DNA from: a virus
Virus record (IMG/VR): IMGVR_UViG_3300032246_001967
Coordinates: 62,001-126,000 of that record
Length of the DNA: 64,000 nucleotides
Direction: 5' to 3' (one strand)
Under the pieces are notes generated by a model. That model saw only the letters and a list, made by a program, of their open reading frames with translations, was not told the DNA's origin and ran no database searches. A program made the position numbers and the translations under genes. Numbering within the stretch: position 1 is the first letter of the stretch; every line of letters begins with the position of its first letter. Positions 53,183 to 61,119 of the stretch are shown here, piece after piece.

Positions 53183-54537
53183 TTAAATTAGTTATATTTG
53201 ATTTAGATGGAGTTTTAGTTGAAGCTAAAAATATTCATTTTGAAGCTTTTAATAAAGCATTAGGTGAATATGCTATTAGTTGGGATGAACATTTATCTAT
53301 TTACGATGGATTAAAAACAAACCAAAAATTAGATATGCTTCATGAACGTAAGGGTTTACCTAAAGAATACTTTACTAGTATTTGGAACAATAAACAAAAA
53401 TATACTTTAGAAGCATTAACTAATCTAGAAAAGGATGAAAATTTATATTCAACAATTCAAAATTTATCTTTAGATGGTTATAAATTAGCTGTATGTTCTA
53501 ATAGCATACGTAAAACTATTTTAACAGTATTATCTAAATTAGGTATTATTGAATTTTTTGATTTAATATTATCAAATGAGGATGTAAAAAATAGCAAACC
53601 ACACCCTGAAATCTATTGGAAAGCAATATCAGAAATGAGTTGTTTACCTGAAGAAACATTAATTGTTGAGGATTCACCTTATGGACTATTATCTGCCTCT
53701 AGATCAAAATCCCATATACTTAGAGTAGGTTCCCCAAAAGAAGTTACTTATATTAACATAAAGAATAAAATTAATACTATTAAAGAAAATTATAATATGA
53801 AGTCACCTGCTTGGAGAGATGAAAAATTAAATGTACTTATTCCTATGGCTGGAGCCGGTTCTAGATTTGAACAAGCTGGTTATACATTTCCTAAACCACT
53901 TATTGAGGTTAGGAATAAACCAATGATTCAAGTTGTAGTAGATAATTTAAATATCAAAGCAAACTATATCTATATTGTCCAGAAAAAACATCGTGAAAAA
54001 TATAATCTAGATACATTACTCAATTTAATTACACCAAACTGTAAAATAGTAGAAGTAGATGGTTTAACCGAAGGAGCAGCTTGTACCGCGTTATTGGCTA
54101 AGGAATTTATTGATAACGATGCTCCTTTATTTTTCGCCAATTCAGATCAATTTGTAGAATGGGATTCAAATGAATTTATGTACAAAATGAATGAAACAAA
54201 TGCTGATGGAGGTATTGTTACATTTGAAGCAACTCACCCAAAATGGTCATTCGCTAAAGTAGATGAAAAAGGTTTAGTGACAGAAGTAGCTGAAAAAAAT
54301 CCAATTTCTAATATTGCTACTGTTGGTTATTATTATTGGAAACATGGTTCTGATTTTGTAAAATATGCTGAACAAATGATTGATAAAAATATTAGGGTAA
54401 ATAATGAGTTTTATGTTTGTCCTGTGTTTAATGAAGCTATTGGGGATGCTAAAGAAATTAGAATGTTTAATGTAGAGGGAATGTGGGGACTAGGTACACC
54501 TGAGGATTTAAAATATTATTTAGAAAACTACAAATGA
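53179..54537 (+). CDS. HAD phosphatase - sugar nucleotidyltransferase fusion
   Basis: 452 residues. Residues 1-195 form a beta-phosphoglucomutase-like HAD domain: VIFDLDGVLVEAK, CSNSIRK and SKPHPEIY...IVEDSPYGL. From about 212 a nucleotidyltransferase begins: LNVLIPMAGAGSRFEQAG, FPKPLIEV, then FFANSDQFVEW as metal site. The fusion would dephosphorylate or isomerise a sugar phosphate and activate it to an NDP-sugar. No start signal separates the halves; the frame is continuous. Confidence 0.83.
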   Translation: MIKLVIFDLDGVLVEAKNIHFEAFNKALGEYAISWDEHLSIYDGLKTNQKLDMLHERKGLPKEYFTSIWNNKQKYTLEALTNLEKDENLYSTIQNLSLDGYKLAVCSNSIRKTILTVLSKLGIIEFFDLILSNEDVKNSKPHPEIYWKAISEMSCLPEETLIVEDSPYGLLSASRSKSHILRVGSPKEVTYINIKNKINTIKENYNMKSPAWRDEKLNVLIPMAGAGSRFEQAGYTFPKPLIEVRNKPMIQVVVDNLNIKANYIYIVQKKHREKYNLDTLLNLITPNCKIVEVDGLTEGAACTALLAKEFIDNDAPLFFANSDQFVEWDSNEFMYKMNETNADGGIVTFEATHPKWSFAKVDEKGLVTEVAEKNPISNIATVGYYYWKHGSDFVKYAEQMIDKNIRVNNEFYVCPVFNEAIGDAKEIRMFNVEGMWGLGTPEDLKYYLENYK

Positions 54538-54959
54538 TTAAGATATCACATAGAGGAAACATTAATGGTCGAATAGAAGAAGCCGAAAATAGACCAGACT
54601 ATATTGAAGATACTTTAAGATTAGGATACGATGTTGAAGTTGATGTTTGGTATTTAGATAATAAATTTTATTTAGGACACGATGAAGCTTTGTATGCTAC
54701 CGATAAAATATTTTTAAGTAATCCTCATTTATGGGTACATTGTAAAAATGTAGATGCTATTTTAGCTTTAAAACATAGTAAGGTACATTATTTTTGGCAT
54801 GAAAATGATACAATTGCTTTAACATCATTAGGATTTATATGGACTTATCCTGGTAAACAACCTATTAAAAATAGTATAGCAGTTATGCCTGAGTTGTATA
54901 ATGATAATTTAAGTTTTTGTATAGGTATTTGTTCAGATTATATCCAAAACTATAAATAA
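54534..54959 (+). CDS. Glycerophosphodiester phosphodiesterase-like protein
   Basis: 141 residues. KISHRGNINGRIEEAENRPDYI and GYDVEVDVWYLDNKFYLGHDE follow the GDPD barrel start (HRG, E, D..., H). It is half the usual length, so only part of the barrel is present; it may be a minimal form. Such small proteins occur in glycan clusters, substrate unknown. Confidence 0.62.
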   Translation: MIKISHRGNINGRIEEAENRPDYIEDTLRLGYDVEVDVWYLDNKFYLGHDEALYATDKIFLSNPHLWVHCKNVDAILALKHSKVHYFWHENDTIALTSLGFIWTYPGKQPIKNSIAVMPELYNDNLSFCIGICSDYIQNYK

Positions 54960-55646
54960 ATGCAAGGAATAGTTATACAAGGACCTCTTACTTTTTATAA
55001 AGAAATAGTGGAATGCTATAAACACGTTCCTAATATTGTTATTTCAACTTGGGATGATGAAAATATAGAACGTATTAATTATATTAAAAATAATAATATT
55101 CCAATAGTACTCTCAACAAAACCAACAAATCCAGGACATTTAAATATTAATATGCAAACAATTTCAACAATGGGGGGTATACATTATCTAGAACAAACAA
55201 AAGTTACAGAAATACTTAAAATCAGAACAGATGTTATAACCACAAATATAGACAAATTATTAAGTATATTAAAAAATAAATCATTAGCATTTTTAGCTAT
55301 ATGTAAATTAAATGCTAGACCCTTATATTATGAATTAGAATATAATCATTATAGTTTTGACTTTCCTATTAACTTTATGGAATATGGAAGTCTAGAAAAT
55401 ATAAAAAATTTATTTAATTTTACAATAGAAGATGATATACCTATCCCTCCTGAATCTTTAATATCATATAATTATTTTAAATCAAATAATTTAGAATTTA
55501 AACTTGATTATAATTATTTTTTACAAAATAATATTTATTTTTATTTAAATGATTGTATTCAACATAATATTGATTTTTTATGGCTAAAAAGAAATTCACA
55601 AAGCATTATAAAAATGCATAAAGATAAAACATTATATAATTATTAA
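54960..55646 (+). CDS. WavE-like lipopolysaccharide glycosyltransferase
   Basis: 228 residues. GIVIQGPLTFYKE, IVISTWDDE, NPGHLNINMQTISTMGG and EILKIRTDV match the WavE family of outer-core LPS biosynthesis. A and T content is very high (long AT runs near the 3' end). It starts on the base after the previous stop. Confidence 0.72.
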   Translation: MQGIVIQGPLTFYKEIVECYKHVPNIVISTWDDENIERINYIKNNNIPIVLSTKPTNPGHLNINMQTISTMGGIHYLEQTKVTEILKIRTDVITTNIDKLLSILKNKSLAFLAICKLNARPLYYELEYNHYSFDFPINFMEYGSLENIKNLFNFTIEDDIPIPPESLISYNYFKSNNLEFKLDYNYFLQNNIYFYLNDCIQHNIDFLWLKRNSQSIIKMHKDKTLYNY

Positions 55647-55659
55647 AATATTAATCAAA

Positions 55660-56685
55660 ATGAACACACTATTTACATTCCAGAAATTCCCCAAGAGTAT
55701 ATGTTCTCAAGATACTCCATTAAGTGATAATGAACAACTAATTGAAGCCAATATTGTAGAATATGAGGATGGATCTATTCATTTTTTACCATATATTGAT
55801 CCTAAAGAAATATATCTAAACCAACATAATAATTGTGTAGGAGAAATATGGAAGCAACATTATATAGAATTTTCAAATTTTGTTTCTAAATATGAAAAAC
55901 AAAATATAGTTGAAATAGCTGGAGGAAATGGTAATATATTTTTAAATTTTAAAGAAAATAATCCTAACTATAAAAGTTGGAAAATTATTGATATTAATCC
56001 TACATCTAATTATGAGGGAGATGATAGAGTAAATGTAATTAAAGGTTTTTATGAACCTAGTTTTGTAAATAGTAATGAAGTTGTTATAAGTTCTCATTTT
56101 GTTGAACATGTTTTTGATTTAGAAATATTTTTAAAAGAATTATCTAATAGAAATCCTAAATATCATATTTTTTCATTACCTAATTTTAAGTCTTTCTCTT
56201 CCAAGAATTATACTGCTACTATAATGTTCGAACATCCTAATTATTTACCTGAGGATTACTTAGAATTTATTTTAGATAAAAATGGATGGGAAATAGTTGA
56301 TAAATATTATTATAAAGAACATTCTATTTTTTATGTAACTCAACCTACAACTATTAAAAATACTATTCTCAAATTTAATAATAAATCAGACATTATTAAT
56401 ATGATTAATTATATAAAAAACAGAGTTGAAGATATTAAAGACAAAAAATTTTATGTATTTGGAGCTCATTTAACTTACTACTATTTATTAAATTTAGGTA
56501 TTAAAGAAGAACAAATAATAGCTGTAGTAGATAATGATTCTAAAAAGCAAAATAAAAGAATGTATGGTACAAATACTAAAATTATATCATCATTAGATTT
56601 ACCTACAAATGCTGATGTATTTTTAGAAATGGGTCCTTATAATGAAGAAATTAAAAAGTCAATAAGTAATGTTAATTTTATATAA
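55660..56685 (+). CDS. Sugar C-methyltransferase-like protein
   Basis: 341 residues. The SAM site is IVEIAGGNGNIFLNF (about 86-100) and VVISSHFVEHVFD follows. The C-terminal domain FYVFGAHLTYYYLLNLGI...VVDNDSKKQNKRMYGT is the pattern of C-methyltransferases acting on NDP-sugars. The zinc Cys set usual at the N-terminus is missing. This fits synthesis of a branched sugar. Confidence 0.75.
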   Translation: MNTLFTFQKFPKSICSQDTPLSDNEQLIEANIVEYEDGSIHFLPYIDPKEIYLNQHNNCVGEIWKQHYIEFSNFVSKYEKQNIVEIAGGNGNIFLNFKENNPNYKSWKIIDINPTSNYEGDDRVNVIKGFYEPSFVNSNEVVISSHFVEHVFDLEIFLKELSNRNPKYHIFSLPNFKSFSSKNYTATIMFEHPNYLPEDYLEFILDKNGWEIVDKYYYKEHSIFYVTQPTTIKNTILKFNNKSDIINMINYIKNRVEDIKDKKFYVFGAHLTYYYLLNLGIKEEQIIAVVDNDSKKQNKRMYGTNTKIISSLDLPTNADVFLEMGPYNEEIKKSISNVNFI

Positions 56686-56687
56686 TT

Positions 56688-57599
56688 ATGATATCACTTA
56701 TTATACCAACAAATAAAACAAACTCAAACTATACTAAAAATTTAGTAAATAATATTAGAGAAATTTATCCGGATGAAACCCAAGTTGAAATTATAGTATC
56801 AGAAGATGATACAGTAACTATGGGGGTAAATTATAACAATGCTGTAGCTAGAGCTAATGGTGAAAAAATTATATTGCTTCACAATGATATGGTTATTAAA
56901 CCTGGTTTTGTGGAACAAATGGATAAAGATATTGTTAAAGGAAGAATCACAGCATACACTAGAGTAGAACCACCAATTTATCCAGATACTTATACTGGTA
57001 AAGTTATTCTAGATTGTGGTACATCATTAGAAACATTTAATAAAGATAAATTCTTAAATTTTGATATTGAAGAGGGACTTACTGATGGAGGTGCTCAGCT
57101 ATTCTTTGGATGTATGAAAGAAGATTATTTAGGTATTGATGGATATACTTTTAAATTATTCTGTGAAGATGATGATTTACATTTGAGACATAAAATAGCA
57201 GGATTTGAACAAAAAGTAAGTTCAGCGCATGTTTATCATTTTGTAAGTAAAACATCTAGAGCTGGAAGTTATCAAGAAATTGAACAACAATCAAATATAA
57301 ACTTTATTAAAAAATGGGGTTTTAGAAACTCAATCCATAATGTTGTTTATAATAAAAAAATTATTGTAAATAATGATACTCAAAATATAAAAAATATTTT
57401 AGATATGTGGTTCAATGATGGAGAGGATATAATTGTTGAAGTTGATGGTAATACTTTTACTCAACAAGATTATAGTTACATTCAACAACTAAATGATATT
57501 ATAAAAGAAACTAATGACATTGGAGTTTTTGAAATAGGAAATTTAAAGATAACAGTAAATAATTTAAACGAGCAACAATTTAAATATGTAGAATTATGA
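56688..57599 (+). CDS. Family 2 glycosyltransferase
   Basis: 303 residues. SLIIPTNKTNSNYTKNLVNNI, YNNAVARANGEKIILLHNDMVI (metal site HND) and GCMKEDYLGIDGY are GT2 features. C-terminal 80 residues are not assigned. Last large gene of the island; overlaps the next small gene by 4 nt. Confidence 0.82.
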   Translation: MISLIIPTNKTNSNYTKNLVNNIREIYPDETQVEIIVSEDDTVTMGVNYNNAVARANGEKIILLHNDMVIKPGFVEQMDKDIVKGRITAYTRVEPPIYPDTYTGKVILDCGTSLETFNKDKFLNFDIEEGLTDGGAQLFFGCMKEDYLGIDGYTFKLFCEDDDLHLRHKIAGFEQKVSSAHVYHFVSKTSRAGSYQEIEQQSNINFIKKWGFRNSIHNVVYNKKIIVNNDTQNIKNILDMWFNDGEDIIVEVDGNTFTQQDYSYIQQLNDIIKETNDIGVFEIGNLKITVNNLNEQQFKYVEL

Positions 57600-57754
57600 T
57601 ATTTGGATTTTATAATAGAAATGACATTAATGAAGAACTAATTAGTCGTACAATGTCAAAATCAAGACTTAATGCAGCTAAATATTTTGCTGAAAGAAAA
57701 CAACTTCCATTAAAAGAGTTCCTAAAAATATTTGGAGTAAAAACAATTATATGA
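57596..57754 (+). CDS. Small protein, unknown
   Basis: 52 residues. LISRTMSKSRLNAAKYFAER looks like a small helical protein with a repeated Ser/Arg/Lys pattern. Overlaps both neighbours (ATGA). No known family. Confidence 0.58.
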   Translation: MIFGFYNRNDINEELISRTMSKSRLNAAKYFAERKQLPLKEFLKIFGVKTII

Positions 57755-58137
57755 ATTTAAAAAACTTTGGTAAAAATTTAAATATAAAACAAAAGAATCC
57801 ACCATCATCAAATAATAGTAAAGCATTTTTTATAGATGTTGTAACACTATTTGATGCTGTTTGTCAGCGTACTGCTGAAATGGATAGTTTTGGTATTAAT
57901 ATGGAAACGTATGATGATGCGTTTTTTATTTTAATTGAAAATTTAATCTTAAAACAATATGGTGAATGGAAAACAGAATTAGTTTTATGGTATGTTTATG
58001 ATAGGTTTAATGAAAATGAAGAATTAATGCCTGTAAACATTCAAGAAGAAGGTAAAGAAGAAGAAGAAGTGTTTGTTGAAGATCCTGAACAATTATGGAA
58101 CTTAATTAAACGAATAGAAAAAACATCAAAAAAATAA
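57751..58137 (+). CDS. Acidic-tailed protein, unknown
   Basis: 128 residues. The central AFFIDVVTLFDAVCQRTAEM and ENLILKQYGEWKTELVLWYVYDRF are helical; the C-terminus is Glu-rich. Common in T4-like phages by my recollection, function unknown. Confidence 0.65.
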   Translation: MNLKNFGKNLNIKQKNPPSSNNSKAFFIDVVTLFDAVCQRTAEMDSFGINMETYDDAFFILIENLILKQYGEWKTELVLWYVYDRFNENEELMPVNIQEEGKEEEEVFVEDPEQLWNLIKRIEKTSKK

Positions 58138-58156
58138 AAGTTATATATTTAGAGTT

Positions 58157-58447
58157 ATGAATTGTGTAAAATGCGGGGAACAAATCCCCGAAGGTAGATT
58201 AAAAGCACTACCAACAGCTAAAACATGTGTTAATTGTTCTAGCGTACAGAAAAAAGGAACAGTAACCTTAATGAAAGGTGAAGGTGACCATACTTGGATC
58301 GAGACTATTCATTTAGATCATGAAGATTATAAAGCATATATGGAAGCTGAAAATCGATTAAGAAAAGGTGGACCATTATTATTTGACGAACCAGAAGAAA
58401 AAAATGTACCTTATGGTTTCCGTGAAGTAAAACCTGATGAAGAATAA
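58157..58447 (+). CDS. DksA/TraR-type zinc-finger protein
   Basis: 96 residues. CVKCGEQIPEGRLKALPTAKTCVNC is the DksA-type finger with the RL-A-P pattern. In bacteria these bind RNA polymerase or its secondary channel; a phage version may alter host transcription. The long coiled-coil of DksA is missing. Overlaps the next ATG. Confidence 0.75.
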   Translation: MNCVKCGEQIPEGRLKALPTAKTCVNCSSVQKKGTVTLMKGEGDHTWIETIHLDHEDYKAYMEAENRLRKGGPLLFDEPEEKNVPYGFREVKPDEE

Positions 58448-59094
58448 TGCCTAAAGCTAGACCATTAAGTAAAAACGAGATACTAAACGCAATGGATAAA
58501 ACTAAATCCGTTCGTGGTGCTGCTCGTTACTTAAACTGTTCATACCAACATTTAAAAAAGTGGATGTTATTTTATAAAGATGAATCCACAGGACAAACAT
58601 TGATGGAAATGCATAAAAACCCATCCGGTAAAGGCATTCCAAAGTTCCTAAGCAACTCTCCATTCGGCAGAAAAGAACCTGCTATTTTAGATATCATAAA
58701 TGGAGTAGTTGACCCTTCAAATTTTAACCCCCAGAAAATCAAATACCGAATGATTGAAGGGGGTTATTTGAAGGAGGAATGTTACAAATGTGGTTTCCAT
58801 GAACGTAGAGTATTAGATTATAAAATGCCTTTATTGATGCATTTTAAAAATGGTAACAAACAAAACTATACTCTTGAGAATGTAGAAATGTTATGCTATA
58901 ATTGTTATTATCTTTCAGTAGGAGAATTATTTACTGATAAACAAATTGAAGGTATAGAAGATCATAAACCGACTCATAATACTCATGTTGATTGGGAAGT
59001 GGATGATTATACTTTAGAGCGTTTTAAAGAATTAGGTTTATATGAATCCAAACCGTTGGATGATGACCCTTATGATTTAGTATCCAAACTGTAA
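58447..59094 (+). CDS. HTH protein with degenerate HNH-type zinc region
   Basis: 215 residues. An HTH-type segment SVRGAARYLNCSYQHLKKWM lies near 22-41. The centre ECYKCGFHERRVLDYKMPLLMHF followed by NGNKQNYTLENVEMLCYNC keeps the CxxC and N of HNH proteins but lacks the HH of HHID (here MHFK) and the final His (CYNCYY). So it is probably a DNA-binding protein without nuclease activity. Confidence 0.68.
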   Translation: MPKARPLSKNEILNAMDKTKSVRGAARYLNCSYQHLKKWMLFYKDESTGQTLMEMHKNPSGKGIPKFLSNSPFGRKEPAILDIINGVVDPSNFNPQKIKYRMIEGGYLKEECYKCGFHERRVLDYKMPLLMHFKNGNKQNYTLENVEMLCYNCYYLSVGELFTDKQIEGIEDHKPTHNTHVDWEVDDYTLERFKELGLYESKPLDDDPYDLVSKL

Positions 59095-59106
59095 ATATTT
59101 ATTATT

Positions 59107-59262
59107 GTGAAAAAGAAAAAACATGATAAGTTAGTTAGAGATTATGACAGACAAAAAGAACGTCATTTGGAAAAACTTGCTACAGAAAGCTTGAAAAACC
59201 AAGAAAAATTAGCTAACTTAAAAAGTAAATATATTAATACAGATTTTTTAAATTTATTCTAA
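59107..59262 (+). CDS. Small basic coiled-coil protein, unknown
   Basis: 51 residues from a GTG start, Lys/Arg/Glu-rich and helical. A TATTTATT just upstream is one base from the late-type box. No known family. Confidence 0.52.
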   Translation: MKKKKHDKLVRDYDRQKERHLEKLATESLKNQEKLANLKSKYINTDFLNLF

Positions 59263-59264
59263 TT

Positions 59265-59570
59265 ATGGCAGGAGAAATTACAGTCAATAACTATGACGAG
59301 TTCCAAGAAATGGCAGACAATAAAGACTTTAGAATAGCTAAAGCAATTGTAGAATCTATTCTTGATAACATAACTACCAAAAAACGCAATATTCATATAC
59401 TATCAGTAGCTTGTGTTGAAGATAATGCTGTATATGATTTAACTTTAGATAGAAAGTTTTTTGTTGATACGTTAGAGGAAAACCTTAAATACTATATTGA
59501 AAAAGAACAATATGAACAATGTCAAAAAATTGTTGACGCTATAAATAAACTAAAAGAGAAATCCAAATAA
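59265..59570 (+). CDS. Small helical protein, unknown
   Basis: 101 residues. AKAIVESILDNITTKKRNIHILSVAC is a conserved-looking stretch found in T4-like phage hypothetical proteins. Function unknown. A promoter follows its stop. Confidence 0.68.
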   Translation: MAGEITVNNYDEFQEMADNKDFRIAKAIVESILDNITTKKRNIHILSVACVEDNAVYDLTLDRKFFVDTLEENLKYYIEKEQYEQCQKIVDAINKLKEKSK

Positions 59571-59571
59571 G

Positions 59572-59603
59572 TTTGGTTTTCCAAGTTTTATTTATTATAT
59601 TAA
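59572..59603 (+). promoter_or_regulatory. Bacteroidota-type promoter
   Basis: TTTGG at 59572 and TATATTAA at 59596, fixed spacing. A short inverted repeat TTGG-TTTT-CCAA overlaps the -33 part. Confidence 0.8.
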
Positions 59604-59619
59604 AAAACAAAAATAAGTT

Positions 59620-59937
59620 ATGAAAAATTTGATCACGGAAGAATTCAAGGAGAAATTCAAACTAGCGTTTACTCGCTTTATGAACATTACCATTGTTGCC
59701 TCAACTTTGATTGCTGGTTTTGGTTTAGGTTACTACTTTCAGGAACTAAAAATGAAACCTAAAGCAGTAAATGAAACTATTTTAAATAAAGAAGTTAGAA
59801 TCGCTATCGATTCTGAAGACAAATTGATCATCATGGACCGCAAAACAGGAGGCTATACTATTTATTCTGATTCTATTGGTAGAATTGTTTTTAAAATGTA
59901 TGCTTCTAAGATTGCTAGTCCTGTAACAACTAAATAA
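59620..59937 (+). CDS. Small membrane-anchored protein
   Basis: 105 residues. One hydrophobic segment (ITIVASTLIAGFGLGYYF, about 18-36) anchors a globular part. It lies directly before the transglycosylase gene, so it may belong to a lysis or wall-processing pair. No spanin or holin motif is certain. Confidence 0.65.
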   Translation: MKNLITEEFKEKFKLAFTRFMNITIVASTLIAGFGLGYYFQELKMKPKAVNETILNKEVRIAIDSEDKLIIMDRKTGGYTIYSDSIGRIVFKMYASKIASPVTTK

Positions 59938-59939
59938 TT

Positions 59940-60473
59940 ATGAGTATTTTTGCTAAATTGAAAAACTGGTATTTAATTATTGTCCTAGGAGTTATCGGGG
60001 CAATGTATTATAATATCAATCAAAGATTAGATTACTTTGAAGAGCGTTTAGATTTAGCAGATGGAACTATTTCACTCCAGATGTATGAATCAATAGAACA
60101 CTGGAGTGATAGTTTCAAAATACCTAAACATATCGCTTATAATGTTGCTTATCTAGAAACTCGTTATCAAGGTCCGTTTCATTTTAACTACGACCCATAT
60201 AAAAAATCATCAGCAGGCGCTGTAGGACCTATGCAAATCATCACAAGATGGGCTCATAAGTATGCTGGTCGGCGTGTAACTGAAAAAGAATTAAAAACAA
60301 ATATTGATCTAAACGTAATGGTTAGTATGAAAATGTTACGTGCTAGATATAATACTACTAAAAATTGGGCCACAGCTTGTGGTGGGTATAATACAGGTAG
60401 ATCTATAGTGAATAGTTATGCTGAGTATGCTGTTTCAAATAAAGATTATAAATCTAAATGGGAAAGACTTTAA
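59940..60473 (+). CDS. Membrane-anchored lytic transglycosylase (SLT-type)
   Basis: 177 residues. An N-terminal membrane segment WYLIIVLGVIGAMYY (about 10-25) is followed by an SLT domain: VAYLETRYQG with the catalytic Glu, SAGAVGPMQI, and WATACGGYNTG. It cleaves peptidoglycan glycan strands and could be the endolysin, held by a signal-anchor, or an entry or assembly enzyme. Confidence 0.83.
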   Translation: MSIFAKLKNWYLIIVLGVIGAMYYNINQRLDYFEERLDLADGTISLQMYESIEHWSDSFKIPKHIAYNVAYLETRYQGPFHFNYDPYKKSSAGAVGPMQIITRWAHKYAGRRVTEKELKTNIDLNVMVSMKMLRARYNTTKNWATACGGYNTGRSIVNSYAEYAVSNKDYKSKWERL

Positions 60474-60480
60474 AATTAAA

Positions 60481-60503
60481 GCCATGTATTTATAAGCATG
60501 GCA
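60481..60503 (+). promoter_or_regulatory. Hairpin enclosing TATTTATA and start codon
   Basis: A 6-bp stem GCCATG / CATGGC encloses a 10-nt loop with TATTTATA at 60487-60494; the ATG (60498) is in the 3' arm. The arrangement matches those at 21328 and 27789, but with a shorter stem. Confidence 0.6.
60487..60494 (+). promoter_or_regulatory. TATTTATA box in hairpin loop
   Basis: TATTTATA ends 3 nt before the ATG at 60498; any transcript begun here would be leaderless. Confidence 0.5.
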
Positions 60504-60653
60504 GCAGCAAAATCTAAAAAAACATCAATAAGCGCTTCATCGCTTTACAAAGAAAAACCTAAAAAATCTAGAAAAGGTATTCATGCAAAAACTAAAATGA
60601 GTAAAAACAAAAACTCTAAAAACTATGTTAAGGTAAGTGTAGGACAAGGATAA
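60498..60653 (+). CDS. Small basic protein, unknown
   Basis: 51 residues, Lys/Ser-rich (MAAAKSKKTSISASSLYKEK at the start). Very basic, perhaps nucleic-acid binding or virion-associated. It opens a block of four tiny genes. Confidence 0.6.
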   Translation: MAAAKSKKTSISASSLYKEKPKKSRKGIHAKTKMSKNKNSKNYVKVSVGQG

Positions 60654-60656
60654 ATT

Positions 60657-60791
60657 ATGGATACAGTTACTAAAAAATATGTTCCTCATTCTTTACCTAA
60701 GCGTTATAAGAAAAGTAGAGTTTCAAGTAAAAAATTTAACAAACGTATAAAAGAAAATAATGAAGTTTTAAACAAAGCAAAAAATTTATGA
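60657..60791 (+). CDS. Small basic protein, unknown
   Basis: 44 residues, Lys/Arg-rich (PHSLPKRYKKSRVSSKKF). Stop overlaps the next ATG (ATGA), which supports translation coupling. Confidence 0.58.
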   Translation: MDTVTKKYVPHSLPKRYKKSRVSSKKFNKRIKENNEVLNKAKNL

Positions 60792-60925
60792 GTAAAACAA
60801 GCAACAATCAAAAACTAGAGGTTTTAAAAATTTGGTTAGACGATCTAAAGAAAAATCAAAAAACTAGAAAACAACAACAACGTAAAGCATCCAAGTGGTT
60901 AGAAGAACTTGAGGATGAAAACTAG
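60788..60925 (+). CDS. Small helical protein, unknown
   Basis: 45 residues with a helix LEVLKIWLDDLKKNQKTRKQ. Overlaps both neighbours. Confidence 0.58.
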   Translation: MSKTSNNQKLEVLKIWLDDLKKNQKTRKQQQRKASKWLEELEDEN

Positions 60926-61061
60926 TGGATCAGTCATAGCATTCTTTGAAAGTATGTCTGATGAAGTATTGCTAAAATTAGCAATACATGATCCAGAAAC
61001 ACTACATCGTTTATGTATTGCTCTTACCTTAGATGTACAACTTTATAATGAATCTTTATAG
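60915..61061 (+). CDS. Small helical protein, unknown
   Basis: 48 residues (VIAFFESMSDEVLLKLAIHD). Its start overlaps the preceding gene by 11 nt and the stop abuts the next terminator-promoter. Confidence 0.56.
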   Translation: MKTSGSVIAFFESMSDEVLLKLAIHDPETLHRLCIALTLDVQLYNESL

Positions 61062-61086
61062 GGGTTTGGCTTCGCCAAACCCTTTT
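61062..61086 (+). terminator. Terminator hairpin fused to next promoter
   Basis: A perfect 9-bp stem GGGTTTGGC / GCCAAACCC with loop TTC and TTTT. The 5' arm carries the TTTGG -33 element. Confidence 0.9.
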
Positions 61087-61096
61087 GTTATATTTA
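61065..61096 (+). promoter_or_regulatory. Bacteroidota-type promoter with overlapping TATTTATA
   Basis: TTTGG at 61065 and TATATTTA at 61089, fixed spacing; TATTTATA also occurs at 61091-61098. The ATG at 61120 follows AATTAAGGTT. Confidence 0.85.
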
Positions 61097-61119
61097 TAGC
61101 ATAATAAGAAATTAAGGTT

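Noticed and set aside
58139-58156. Early-type promoter at TATATTTA before 58157
   Set aside because: No TTG at the fixed upstream distance; the region there is A-rich.
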